Shown here: positions 10,336 to 21,749 of the stretch, in pieces
Layout of the letters: the number at the start of each line of letters is the position of its first letter
How positions within the stretch are numbered: position 1 is the stretch's first letter
Source: Nymphaea colorata
Taxonomy: Eukaryota; Streptophyta; Magnoliopsida; Nymphaeales; Nymphaeaceae
Assembly (NCBI RefSeq): GCF_008831285.2
Contig: NC_045143.1
Coordinates: forward strand, 7,883,503 to 7,947,502
Direction: 5' to 3'
Length of the DNA stretch: 64,000 nucleotides
Notes under the pieces: model-generated
Told to the model about the DNA's origin: nothing
Database searches by the model: none
What the model saw: the letters and a program-made list of their open reading frames with translations, nothing else
Position numbers and translations under genes: made by a program

Positions 10336-12325
10336 GTAAGAGCTCCTTGGATTCGTTTGCTTCTGTAGATTATGCCTGTAAAATTTCATAATTTTTGGAA
10401 TTGTCTATAAAAAGATATGGATTTTTGAATGACTGTCTATCGCTGGAGAGTTTTCTGCGACAGAAAATCTGAAAACTGCATCGGATTCCGGCGACCTGCG
10501 CTGCTAGCTTCAGTGTCAAAAATTAACGAGTAAGCACTCGTTGGATTTGCCTGCTTCTAATGATTACTCTTATAAAATTTCATAATTTTTGGATAGGCGG
10601 TTAAGGAGATACGGATTTTTGAGTGACCGCATGTCGCTGGAATGCTTTCCTCTGAAACCAGAAACTGAACGGTATTTCGACGGCCGGCGCTGTCAGTTCC
10701 ATTGTCGGAAATTGTCGAACAAGAAATCGTTGGATTCGTCTGCTTCTGAAGATTATGCCTGTAAAATTTCATATTTTTTGGAAAACCCAATGAAGATATA
10801 TTAATTTTTGAATGACTGTTAATTGAAACAGGAAGAAAGGAAGAAGAGGGAGGTGCTCTCGTGAGGGGAGAGAAAGATAGCGAGAAATGAAAAGAAGGCT
10901 GAGGTATGACCAAATTTACATCACTTTTAGAAAATTACAAGAATGGTCCAACTTAATAGTGTAGTTTTCGGAAAAGTGGTTATATTTTTCAGATATTCAT
11001 GACACAACATTTTTGCTAAAAACTTTTTCAAGAAGGGGCATGCGAAAGTTATTTTCAGCATGAGCCAGATATTTCATATGAAATAGCGAATTGGTACCCT
11101 CTATGTCCTTAAAATGTCCAAAAGAGAGTTTTTGTTAAATTGTTTGCAATTTCGGTGAAAAAGCGAAATATTATGTTGTATTTGCTCTTTAATGCCCTTA
11201 ATTTTGTTTAAAATTTCAGAAAAAGGGTTCTGAGATCTCTTGTTTCTATATAATGATTGCAGTATTATCATTTGAATTTCTGGACCTGAGATACTATGTA
11301 TTGTTGCATGTTTACTGGACTTTGTTATGTTGCCACTAAATCAAGTTATAAAATGGCTTATTTTTGTTGTTTTGGAAACCGAGCCTAAGGGCGGTTTCTG
11401 TGAGAGGTAATAGACGATGTTTAATAGACGATGTTTAATTATAAGAAACCCTCACATTTGAAATTTGAAGACGAAACGTGAACTGTGTGCAATGGTTTAT
11501 GCGAGTGCAAGCTTGTGTTTTTGCCTAGTGTTTGGTTTTGTCCTGAGAGGTAGTGGCGCGCGTGAGCTCATTGTTGTCGCACACTCCTCTCTCTGTACTG
11601 GAGGGCCCACAGGGTATTGGGCGACACAATGGTCCGGTGTTCTGTTCTGTTTTTGTTGGGGAGCGAAACGTCTCTTGGTCCCTCAAACCAGGTTCCTAGA
11701 GGGGCCATGCTGCTGCAGCGGCGATCTGGGATATCTCAGGAGGCTTCACTACAATGACTCTCGATCTGTTGAATCGCCTAGTGAAGATACGTTCTCTCCT
11801 ACCCCTGAGTTGTGCCCACGGGGATTTCTATTGTTGCTCGGTACAATGACCAAGACATTGTCAGAGAACCACGGTTGGATGCCCGTAATTTGTGCACACC
11901 TCGTTTTGTTTCAGATAATGAGACGTAACTTTTTGTGTGTTAAGATTTGGGTACTTATAGCTGTTGATCGTAGGGTCTCATCTGTTTTTGTTTGAAGAAA
12001 TCAAATATTATTTTGTTGGGTCATGTTGCATTCATGGCTGGATTTTTTCATACTCAAAGAAATTTTGCTCCTTCTTTCTCTTTATACAAGTAGTTTTTGA
12101 ATAGATTATGGTTCATGGAGGGACGAGTCTTGTGATGGACGGGCATTGGCAATATAGACATTATGTCGGTTTTGAGATTTGTGGTTATTTTTGTTTGGGT
12201 CCAAGTATTTTATTGTTGAAATAAAATAGTATATGATTTCGTTACGTTTTAGTCCTGACTCAATGTTACTTTCGCTATTATATATAAAAGAGAAAAAAAA
12301 TTTGGTGTCAAAAATTGGGTCGTGA
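10333..12325 (+). repeat. 3' LTR of the Gypsy element, 5'-truncated
   Basis: It is collinear with the left LTR from TAAGAGCTC onward and keeps about two and a half of the three 185-bp units. Its start abuts integrase C-terminal coding sequence directly, so the end of pol, the polypurine tract and the LTR's first bases were removed in one deletion. It ends with GTGTCAAAAATTGGGTCGTGA. Confidence 0.75.
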
Positions 12326-12394
12326 CTCTCTTCTTCCAAACGGTTGAAGTCCCTTTCCACTGGTGTTGTTCTTTCCCTTTTCAAAAGGTATGGA

Positions 12395-12560
12395 GGAGAA
12401 GTCGAGAGAGTTCGCTGCGACAGAAAATTCTGAGAGAACCAGGGTTCCGACGAGGGCTCATATGCAAAGGTGGTGGAGGTGGACGGGTTCCGACGAGGGC
12501 TCTTATGCAAAGGTGGTGGAGGAGGAAGGTGGACATGCGAGAGACGGGCTATGATCAGCA
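12395..12560. repeat. Short tandem duplication, about 42-bp unit
   Basis: GGTTCCGACGAGGGCTC(A/T)TATGC.AAAGGTGGTGGAGG occurs twice in succession (about 12448 and 12487). It lies in a GC-rich patch just outside the right LTR. No protein match is recognised. Confidence 0.6.
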
Positions 12561-12929
12561 AGGAGGGAGGGTTCCAACCGCAAGGAGGGCTCAGCATTAG
12601 GGTTATGGTTAGAGAGGAGGATGAAGGGGCAAGGGAGGGGTTGAGGAAGCCTGGAGAAGAAGTTGTTGAGGTCAACGAAACGGGAAGGGGGAGGGAAATC
12701 CGTTATCACATCACATCTTCCATTCGTTCTTCTTCCTTCTTCTTTCTTCCTCTCTCTACCCCTCGCTTTCTCTCTCCACTGTGATTTGTGCGTGGTTTAG
12801 GACGTTTCTGTGTTAATGGGTTGGATTTGAGTCCAATTGAGGACCAAGTTCGGGTGCTGAAATGAAATATAAAAATGAAAAGGCTCTCTCAAAAAAAGTT
12901 TGACATTTAAAATTATATATGCACATGAG

Positions 12930-13110
12930 ATTTGAAAACCGAACCGACCTAACCCAACCCGTAAATTATCGGGGCCGTGTGTAGCCTCAAAATTGGTACC
13001 AGGCCCGGTACCAGGCCCTGCCCGAATCGGGCTGGATAACAGGCCGATCCAATCCACATACGGTAGTGACTAAACGGTCCACGCCTGGGGCCGATGCCAC
13101 GGCCCTAAAG
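12930..13110. repeat. GGGCC-rich MITE-like fragment, second copy
   Basis: The blocks ACCGAACCGACC, TACCAGGCCCGGTACCAGGCCC and CGGGCTGGATAACAGGCC relate it to 5565-5745 and 27125-27430. No termini could be set. Confidence 0.4.
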
Positions 13111-13466
13111 GAAAGTTGATGCGTTAAAGCTAGAAAGAGGCTAAATCCAAGGGCGAGGAAGAAGGAAGGTATTCGGACGTGTGGATTAGAAGAATCTTCT
13201 CTCACGCCTGCTAATGAGGTTGAATAATTGAGTTAGCCTGAACTTGTTGCCCGGGTCTAAAGATATGGTTGTTGATTCTCTTATTAAAGGTTTGGTTCCA
13301 TGGTGAAAAGGATGTGTTTAATGATTTTCTTTGTAATCAAGTATACACTTATATTTGTCGTTTTGAGAATAAAGTTTGTTTTTTTAATTCTTATTAATTG
13401 TGCATTAAGTGTATTCATTATGCTAAGAGTATTGCTTAACAACTCTAAAAACTATAGAGTTAAGGC

Positions 13467-13942
13467 TAGGGGTGCACAACGAGCTACTCGAGCTCGACTC
13501 GTAAGCGAGTTCGAGCTGCTTCATTAGTTAAACGAGTCGAACTCGTGTTCACGAGCCGACTCGTTTAACTAATCGAGTCGAGTTCGAGTTCACTCAAGTG
13601 AAGTCGTTAAAGCTCGACTCGGCTCGTCATTAAAATATCGGTTTTAAAAAAACCGGTTCGAGCCTTAATCGAGCTCACGTATTCGAGCTTTAGTCGAGCT
13701 CATGCATTCGAGCCTAATTGATCTCACGGTCGAGCTCGGGCTCAACAAGTATGGATGACTGTAAACGAGCTTATCGAGCTTAATCGAGTCGAGCTCGAGT
13801 TCGACAAGTGACTATCGAGTCGAGTTCGAACCAAGATAGTCAAGCTATATTCGAGTTCGAGTCGAGTCAAGCTCGTGTCTTACTTAGTCGATTCGAGTTC
13901 GAGCCGACCGAGCTCGACTTGGCTCCTGTTCGGCCCTAGTTC
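13467..13942. mobile_element. hAT-like MITE rich in GAGCTCGA motifs
   Basis: The segment starts CTAGGGGTGCACAACGAGC and ends GGCTCCTGTTCGGCCCTAG, so the inverted ends share CTAGGG..G.ACA. The interior is packed with CGAGCTCGA, GAGTCGAG and TTCGAG motifs. This is the widespread angiosperm family beginning TAGGGGTGCACAACGAGC. Related copies are at 46675-47035 and 53935-54265. I could not see matching 8-bp flanks. Confidence 0.65.
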
Positions 13943-14199
13943 TGTCATTACATGGCATATCAATTGCTTGTCACTTTGGGTCAATTGAAAAAATGTTAGA
14001 AAACGTGTATTAAAGAGTACACCAATAATGACTTTTACTGGGATCGGTCTCTGCACACTTTTGGCATTTTGCGCTTGTGCTTAACGAAGGTGGCATTATT
14101 GAAATTTCGAACCGTATACCTTACGCACTAACAATTCTCAGCATCTCTGAATTCTGTGGCACAACTCAAACGTTTGACGCGTTTGGAAGGAGCACAAGC

Positions 14200-14520
14200 C
14201 GAAGTTCTTCAGCATCGTTGTAACAAACACGCCATCTACGTTCCGGTGGCCGGATGAACCACGTCTTTCAGGCCCTCTCTTCGCGACCTGATGTAACAAA
14301 CGCACCATCTAGGTTCCGGTGACCTGATGAACCACGTCTTTCGGGCCCTATATTCGCAGGTTCGTGCTTTTTTTTTTTTTTTTTTTTGATGAACCACAGC
14401 TTTATCTTAGTAAGTTCGTGCTAATCTTTTTTTTTATGAACCACGGTTCGGTTCTATCTTCGCAAGTTCGTGCTAATCTTTTTTTTTTATGAAGCGCAAG
14501 TTCGTGCTAATCTTAATAGC
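14200..14520. repeat. Nested tandem duplications with poly-T tracts
   Basis: A unit of about 74 bp (TGTAACAAACACGCCATCTA ... GATGAACCACGTCTTTC) is repeated at 14219 and 14292. It runs into four copies of a shorter unit, CGCA(A/G)GTTCGTGCTAATCT plus poly-T plus ATGAA, to 14520. No coding content. Confidence 0.65.
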
Positions 14521-14612
14521 GGGGAGGAGATGCACTTACAGCACCTATGGTCTGTGTTGGCGCTACAAGAATACCAGCTCCATCCCAAGCTGTCCAAGTG
14601 CTCCTTCGGAGC
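14521..14612 (+). pseudogene. Gypsy reverse transcriptase fragment
   Basis: About 30 codons read MHLQHLWSVLALQEYQLHPK then LSKCSFG, matching the Gypsy RT thumb block H..HL..VL..L....L..KC.FG. It begins just after the tandem repeats and is lost after the KCSFG block. A small isolated fragment. Confidence 0.55.
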
Positions 14613-15469
14613 GGCGACGACTATGGTGCAGGTGACGACAACGGTGGTTTTCATCTTTGACGGTGGTTTTTTCATTAATTTTTGTTTAGTTCTCTCTCGA
14701 TTTCTTTCCCTCTTCCTCTTTCGATCTGTCTCTGGCCAACATTTTTAAGTTTTTCCCTCTATCTGTCTGGCGTCGACCGTCGGAAAAACCCTTGCCGACT
14801 GTCGAGGGATTCTCCGGCCCTTTTTCGACGGCCGGATGAGGGTCCGAAACCCTCTGTCGGCATCTCTTGCTCTGCACGGGAGCGGAAGGGAGCAGTGTTA
14901 AGCTTGCTTCCCGTAATTTTTTCCCGTGGATTTTTCCTCTGTTGAGGATGAAATCCTTGAAGGGCAGTTTCATGAATTAGAAACTTTGAATTGGAAATAA
15001 GTTTTCTGTAATAAAAGAATGGGAAAGAGCGCAGGAGAGCTTGTTCATGTGCAGAAGGTGCATGGGTGGGTGGTAGAGAGGAAAATGAGGGCGACGGAGG
15101 TGGTGACGATTGCCGCGTAGGAGAGCTTGTTCAGCAGGGCGACGGAGGTGGTGACGCTGGAGGAAGGGAAGCGACGCAGGAGGAAGGGAAGGGAGATGCG
15201 AGGAAGCCCTTATGCGAGACAGAGGAAGCGCGAGTGTTTCCTGAAATTATTTCAGGAAAAAATTTTCTGGGAACCCCTCCAACGGCCATATTTTCTATCC
15301 TTAGTTTGATGGAAAGGAAATTTTTTGGACTTGTACTGCATCAAACGTGTCAGATATTGAGATATTGAAATCAGAGGTTTGTTAAAACTGGATTTTGTTA
15401 TGAAATCCAGCCTTAATCCGAGGCTATCAAACACCACCTTTTGAATTTTGTTGCCTCTCTTACAGTAAA

Positions 15470-15661
15470 TTTACAGGCCATCGACCGGGCCCCTCAACGA
15501 AAGATTAGACAGAGAAATTAAAGGGGAGGTGAAGCTGAGTTTCGTGGCGGGTCCACTTGGAGGGATGAAATGCGTGATAGGGACAGGAGCATCAGTGGTA
15601 ACTGCAGCAATAGCAGCATTATTGGCGGTAAATTCAGAGGTTGCAAGTTTCGTCGGCAGGT
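15470..15661 (+). other. Orphan exon-like segment, unrecognised
   Basis: The plus-strand frame is open from an acceptor-like TTTACAG (ending about 15476) to a consensus donor CGGCAG/GTAAGCC (about 15661). It encodes about 60 residues with EIKGEVKLSFVAGPLGGMKC, then a small hydrophobic stretch VVTAAIAALLAV and SEVASFVG. Codon composition is unlike the AT-rich surroundings. I see no neighbouring exons in either direction. It could be a transposon-captured exon or a remnant of a dead gene. I do not recognise the protein. Confidence 0.35.
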
Positions 15662-15959
15662 AAGCCTTCGTCAATGGTGGTGTAATTTTTTCTTAGTTCT
15701 TGCATTACCTGCCAACGGAGCTGGAAATGTGGATATAAGGGAAGGATGCCAGTGACGGAAAGGGGGGAGCTATGGAGCTCCCCTCCATTCCTCCAACTGA
15801 ACACTCATTTGGTAGAGGGAAAAGGAGAACCACCGTCGCCATCACATATGAAGAAAGGGGAGAGGGAGGGACGAGAAAGAGAAAAAGAACAGAGAGATCT
15901 ACACCTATAGGGCCAACAACAAAGTGATGAGAAGTACTCAAGTATATAAGCTAACTAGT

Positions 15960-16620
15960 CAAAGACTAAATGCCTTATTTAAAAAAAAAATGCAAAAAAA
16001 TGAAATGTCGTTTAAAACATAAAAAAATTGTGTTATTTTAAAAAAACTTGAAATAAGTTTAGTTCATTTTTTTGTGTTTTTTTCACTTTTTTTAATGTCA
16101 AACCATTTTTTATTTTTTATTTATTGCAAATATACTTATCTTTGATGTTTGTGTTATTATTTTTTATTTTTGGTTTTTTAATTTTAAAAATTACTATTTT
16201 TTAAATGTTTGTATTATACCCCTAGCTGTTTAAAACTCTGAGACTCCGAGACATTTAAACTCAGAGTTAAAAGCAATTTGTAAGGAAAAAACATGAGGAA
16301 TATATTTCAGAGTTACTGAAATATGTTTGCAATAGAAAACGCACAAACTCGCCCCGCCATTCAGCCATGGAAAAGATCAAAATCTGCCATTATTGTTATA
16401 CAGCGGGCGTTTTTCATTGTCCTCTCTGATGATGACAAGCAGGTGGTAAGCTCACACATTTTCAATGAAAAAGCAGTTTGTCATCCCGACAGCTTAGCGA
16501 GTGGTCAAAATTGGTTGGAAGGACATTTGTTTAAGCAAATTCAAATTTGATGGAGCACTTATATATGCATAAAATAAATATTTAAGATTTTTATTAAAAA
16601 ATAAAACACTTATAGAACAA
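15960..16620. other. AT-rich intergenic spacer
   Basis: Poly-A and poly-T tracts dominate to about 16215. The rest, up to the receptor-kinase pseudogene, shows no recognisable gene or repeat. Confidence 0.6.
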
Positions 16621-19099
16621 CGCTATGCCACTGCCAAAAGAGACCACCGCCTTAGACTGTCATCAACAACTTTGCTTCCCCGTGGGGACCGGAGAGACTT
16701 GTGGCATGGCAGAGGCGAAGCATCTCGGCTGCTAAGCGGCTTCTCCCCATCGACTGATTTTGCACGATCAGGATGCAGTGCGGACCAAAATGTCAGCAAC
16801 CTCATTCATGGGACGCCGGTCTGCAGGAAGTTTGCTTGTGCACAGAAGTCCCAGCTTAAAGAGATCAAACATTTGCTCGGAGACGAAGGGATCGTAGATA
16901 CGCTGGTCCATGGCTTCTGCCAGTGGCTTCTCCGCCTCGAAATGTTGCCATGCCCAGTCCACGAGATTCATTTCTCCCCCACCATTGTGAGCTTCTCTTC
17001 CTGTGGCAAGCTCCAGGAGGACCACCCCAAAGCTATATACGTCGCTCTTCTCATTCACTTTCATGGTGTATGCGCATTCTGAAACACACAACAACAGTTG
17101 TCGAACAGAGTGAGTGAAAAATGGAACCTGCATGTTTGTGTATGAATATGAAGGTGCGAAAGAAAAGGATCCCGGCCTCACCTGGAGCCATGTAACCAAG
17201 CGAACCGGCGACTACTGAGACGGTTTCTGGTTCACCAGATCGGCCTATGAAGCGAGCCAACCCGAAATCTGCGATCTTGGGCTTCAACTCCTCGTCCAGG
17301 AGTATGTTGCTGCTCTTCACATCCCTGTGGATCACCGGCGGAGAGGAGCCATGGTGCATGTAGTGGAGCCCCTGAGCCGAGCCAACCGCGACTCTGTAGC
17401 GACTAGGCCAGTTAAGAATCGAGTCAGAACTGTGGAGCCACCTATGCAGACTCCCGTTCCCCATGAACTCGTAGACAAGGAGGCGGGTATCATCAGCGGA
17501 GATGTGTGCTGTGGCGGATACGACTGAGGATGTCAACCTCTGCCTCAAAGAGGGGCTCGTTCTTCCGCCGGACCTTCTGTCCATTCCATATCCGCTTGAC
17601 TGCGACAGCACTGTCGCCGATGGGCACCCGCTACCCCTTTCCACTGCCGCCCTGCCCGATGAGGTGGTTTTCTGTTAGACCTCGTCGAATGTCTTCCTCC
17701 GTGAAGCCGAGCATCTGGAACGAGATAAGTTTCCAGGATGCGTAGTCGATGAAGTCACGTCTTTGACGGATATAAGCGCGAAGGAGCGCTGCTGGGAAGC
17801 CGATGGATAAGAGGGTGAGAATCCCGACGACAACCAGGATGGCGATGAGCACAGCTGGCGGAAGTGTCTGTGCTTTGTCACCAGGAGGAGAGCACGATCG
17901 AAGAGTTTGGATTAGAGAAGGGTCGGATGCACAGAGCCCGGGGTTGTGGAGGAAGCTCCGTTTAAACGCCGGACCGTCAAGGGCGCCTGGGACCTTGCTG
18001 GTTAGATCATTGTTGGAAAGATTGAGCTTCGAAAGTTTCAGATTGCCCAGATCCGGTGGTATCAGGCCGGAGAGATGGTTATCCGATAGGTCGAGGCTGT
18101 AGAGGGAGTGCAGTTGGGTGAATGACGTGGGAATGTCTCCAGTTAGCTGGTTTGTGCTGAGGTCGAGGTAAAATAAATACCGGAAAGAGCCGATGTTCAA
18201 CGGTATCGGGCCAGAGAATCTGATGTGGTCTAGACACAAATAGATCAGGTTCTGGAATTGGGTCACTCTGGTAGGGATTTCTCCTGAGAAGCTATTCCAG
18301 CTCGCCACCAGTACTTGCAAATTCATGTTGGCCGACAATTTAGTCGGAAACTCGCCGGATAAATTGTTATTCTCTATCTCGAGCAGGGAGAGGTACGGTG
18401 ACAAGATGCTTGGTAGCTTGCCGGAAAAGGAATTGTGTCCAAGCAGCAACGTCTGCAGATTCCTTAACGACAACAAGTCCGCCGGAATCTCTCCTGAAAA
18501 TCTGTTATTGCTCGCCAACACATGCTGGAGGCTCGCGCATCAGCCCTGCCCAATGCCTGTGGAAAATTTCCGGAGAAATTGTTCGTGTAGGCGCTTATGA
18601 GCTGGAGCTGTCCGCCGAAGCAGAGAGTTTTCGGCAACTCGCCCGAGAATTCATTCTCCTAAATGAGATTAGAGTAACGACCGAGATTCTGAGGGAGGCT
18701 GCCGTTAAACCTGTTGGTGAAGAGGTAGAGAACTGTCAAATTGTCGGGCCTAGCGACTTGCGGCGGCAGAGTCCCGGTCAGCAGATTTTGGCTTAGGTCT
18801 ATCTTCTCCAAACGGGTGGACGGTATCTGTCGGGGTATCTCGCCCGTAAGGTTGTTGTAGTAGAGATACAAGATTTTCAGATTGTGCAGCCTGAGGATCC
18901 CCGCCGGCATGGAGCCGGTCAGGTTGTTTTGGCACATGTCCAGCCTCTCCAACACAGTCAGGTTGTCAAATGACTCGGGAATGGGTCCAATCAGGTTCAT
19001 TCGTCTCATATACAGGAAGCTCAGCCTCTTCAACCGTCCCATTTCGGGCCGGATCTCCGCGGGCGAGAAGGGGTTGTACGCTAAGATGAGGCACCAAGA

Positions 19100-19834
19100 A
19101 GGCTTTCAATGTGAATTACTTGGGAGATGAAAAGTCATATCTCTTGAGAGATGAAAAGTCATGTCTGTTGGGAGATGAAAAGTCATGTCTCTTAGGAGAT
19201 GAAAAATCATGTCTCTTGAGAGATGAAAAGTCATGTCTCTTGAGAGATGAAAAGTCATGTATGTTGAAAGATGAAAAGTCATGTCTCTTGGGAACTAGAG
19301 ACCCCTTATGTAACTCCTATATGTAAATGAGTCTTTTCATCAAAGAAAGACAAGCAAGAAATGATAGAGCAGTGGACCTAGGCCCACTAGCTGAACCACT
19401 TTAAAAATTCATGTCCCTTTAATTATTTCTTCATTTTCATTTCTTACATGGTATCAGAGCATCAGGTTCTTGTTAGTGTTGCTGCTAGATCATAAATATT
19501 CGGGACTTAGTTCAAGGAGGAATTGTTAGCACTATTCATGTCTCCTCAGAAGATCAGGCAGCAAATATTCTCACTAAAGCTCTTCCCATAGGCGATTTCC
19601 TGAGATGTTGTAACAAGCTAAACATGATTGATATATATGCTCGAGCTTGAGGGGGAGTGTTAAAGATACAAAAGGGGTTTTATGAAATATTAGGAAGTTA
19701 GGGAGGATTTCTTTAAATGTTTTGTTATTTTTATTGGACTTCTTTTGTAATTTCTCTAACCCTAATCTCTTAATAGAGATTAGGGTCACGTAATGAAGTA
19801 ATTTTTTCCGCCTCTCTCTCTCGCAACATCTACA
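19100..19834 (+). mobile_element. Copia element reduced to ends: LTR-like, PBS, pol tail, PPT, 3' LTR
   Basis: TGGTATCAGAGC at 19449-19460 is a tRNA-iMet primer-binding site. Only about 30 bases later the plus strand encodes the end of Copia RNase H (IHVSSEDQAANILTKALP ... NKLNMIDIYA, stop at about 19650). The polypurine tract GAGGGGGAG (19649-19657) is followed by TGTTAAAG at 19658, the 3' LTR start; the LTR probably ends ...CATCTACA at 19834. The segment before the PBS does not look like this 3' LTR, so the two halves may come from different elements. Confidence 0.7.
19123..19290 (+). repeat. 24-bp minisatellite, seven copies
   Basis: The unit GAGATGAAAAGTCATGTCTC plus TTGG/TTGA/TTAG repeats seven times with few substitutions. 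Since 24 is a multiple of three, the plus strand keeps an open frame of seven DEKSCLL-type octapeptides inside a 71-codon ORF (19111-19326). It lies upstream of the Copia PBS, where the U3/R part of an LTR would be, and resembles LTR enhancer-type repeats more than a gene. Confidence 0.8.
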
Positions 19835-20388
19835 ATATGATATTCATACAAAAAAGAAAAAAGTTTATAGAATGTGGTGAATGATAAACATTACCTTTTG
19901 AATTGCTTTCCAAGAGGAGCTATCCTTTTTGTGTGGCTTAGGGAATACAGGTTTGGAATGAATAGCCCATAAATCATCAGGAGTCTACACAAAATATCAT
20001 ACCAAATCCATATCAAAGGTTCATGATCAAGATCATTATACAAAATTTTCAGTATGGCAACAGTGAAAAGGTCTAACTCGGTACACGAATGTAACAGAAC
20101 ACTTCTGTGGCCTGCATAAAAATTGGCATGTCCTGCATTCTCATAATAGTCTCTGGGTCGCATATGAGGAACTTGCTGCTCTATAAATGTTTGTGATGCT
20201 TTCACAATCCTTCTCAGAAGCTAAGAGGTAGAAGCAGCTTGAAACTTTCTTATTGTTAAAAAAAAAAAAAACCTTTTATAACAATTGCTTGCTCAAAACT
20301 AGATAACACTAATTGACCCACTGAAGTAAGTTTCAACTCTTCGATTTACCATTTTTTACCATTCTTTAGAGCAACGTGGGCTTATAAT

Positions 20389-20700
20389 TCAAAACCATAT
20401 AGAAAAACTCATTGCCATTAAGAATAATATGAACACATTATTAGCACCAGGCTCTTTAGTATACATTCTAAATTTTGAAGAGAAAAATAGTGCCTTCAAA
20501 TCCTTCTTGTGACATCCAATGCCATGAAGTCTAAGATATGAAGTAGCAAAGCATGTCACAGCTGCATGAAGTTCTCTCTTCTTTGTATGCATTCTCATAA
20601 AACTTAACACCCATGCATGACAATGGATATATATTTTTGTTCCTTTTGCATTAGCCACTGTTGCAAACAATCACAACTTGCTTTCCTATTGTAGATTGTC
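20389..20700 (-). pseudogene. hAT-family transposase fragment
   Basis: The minus strand encodes IYIHCHAWVLSFMRMHTKK, then RELHAAVTCFATSYLRLHGI and KKDLKALFFSSKF. This matches the central block of plant hAT transposases: F.YNH.WVL.LMR, then (R/E)L.RP..TRFAT.Y..L, then K..L...F.S..W. About 90 residues remain, with no zinc finger or dimerisation domain identified. The minus-strand ORF at 19891-20205 may belong to the same relic, but I could not match it. Confidence 0.6.
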
Positions 20701-21065
20701 ATGAATGAATGTGTTCCAATTTTCCAAATCAACCAAACAAGCCAATCCACTATGAAGATCCTAATAAGTACCTAAAGTTCCTAATAAGTTTGTGTCTTAT
20801 GAAACCATTTTACCTAAGTTTAGAGCTTGCTTAATGACCATGTATTCCTATCATGTAATTATAATAAAGCAAAAGATAAAATTGATGGCAAGCTATGCAT
20901 AGAGAACTAGAAGCATTAAAACATGTCAACAGTGGGGACATACAATAGTTACCAATAGATAAGAAAATTATAGGTTGTAAATGAAGGTATAAAGTTAAAA
21001 CTGAAAGCGGGAGATCCCTTGAAAAATATATGTTCTGCGTATTTGTAGGAGAATCTCTTATGTCT

Positions 21066-21290
21066 TCACACTGTAAGAAGCAGCAGAATGTATCACCATT
21101 ATTTACTGAAGCAGAGTATAAAGCCATGGCACCTACTTACACAGAAATAGTGTAGTTGAGGCTACTACTCGAGATATGGTGGTCCATATGAAGGAGCCCA
21201 AACTATGTTGTGATGACAAGAGTTTCATATACTTCAATGGCCACATGAAGCACATAAAGTGGACTGTGATTATGTTAGAAAGGAATATAA
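21066..21290 (+). pseudogene. Ty1/Copia RNase H fragment
   Basis: The plus strand reads HCKKQQNVSPLFTEAEYKAM, then EIV followed by a stop, and after a frame change VHMKEPKLCCDDKSFIYF and HMKHIKWT. These are the Copia RNase H blocks SSKKQ..VS.S..EAEY.A, C.DN.S and H.RTKHI. The frameshift and stop make it non-functional. Confidence 0.75.
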
Positions 21291-21749
21291 GAAGAAAGTT
21301 ATTTATCTATGTACAAATTATGTGTATATATTTACAGTACTATGTCTCATATGTATATACTTATGTGTGTGTTCGTTTGTCTGCATACTTTTTGCTGTTA
21401 TATTGCTTATCAAGATTGCCTACACTGCCTGAATGTTGACAGCCCCAACTGCTAATGTCTTTTACTATGGTCTGCTTGCATAATTCATATGCACTTGTTA
21501 TATATATGAAATTTCTTATGTGCATTTTTTTGTCACTCTAGGAGCCTTGGGAATTTCATTTCTGCCTGAGCTTCCTGAGATTTATTTTGAGATTGTGCCC
21601 ATCACAATGATTATACTTTTGATGCAAGCTTCCCATTGTTTTCCTAAAAATCCAATGTTGATGTATTCACAAGAGAACATCCCAGGAAACAGTGGACTAT
21701 TTTGCATACCGTATGCTAACTATTTTCCAGCACAGGAACAATACCTTAC

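Larger units (their letters stand above)
6970..12325 (+). mobile_element. Ty3/Gypsy LTR retrotransposon, internally deleted
   Basis: Two long direct repeats (about 7000-9032 and 10333-12325) flank a short coding remnant. A primer-binding site TGGTATCAGAGC at 9038-9049, complementary to the initiator-Met tRNA 3' end, follows the left repeat at once. The interior (9050-10332) should hold gag-pol of several kilobases but keeps only parts of reverse transcriptase, RNase H and integrase on the plus strand. The right LTR lacks its 5' end and the polypurine tract. The left boundary is uncertain: 6970 is a minimum, and the family could start as far left as about 6735. I found no target duplication. 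Confidence 0.8.

Noticed and set aside
9970..10368. 132-codon open frame as a host gene
   Set aside because: It is the C-terminal part of a Gypsy integrase that runs into LTR sequence.
11465..11995. 176-codon open frame
   Set aside because: It lies wholly within the right LTR, and a shorter frame from the same LTR segment occurs in the left LTR; no protein family motif.
16672..18796. Several plus-strand frames of 60-136 codons
   Set aside because: All are antisense or frame shadows of the pseudogene kinase and LRR sequence.
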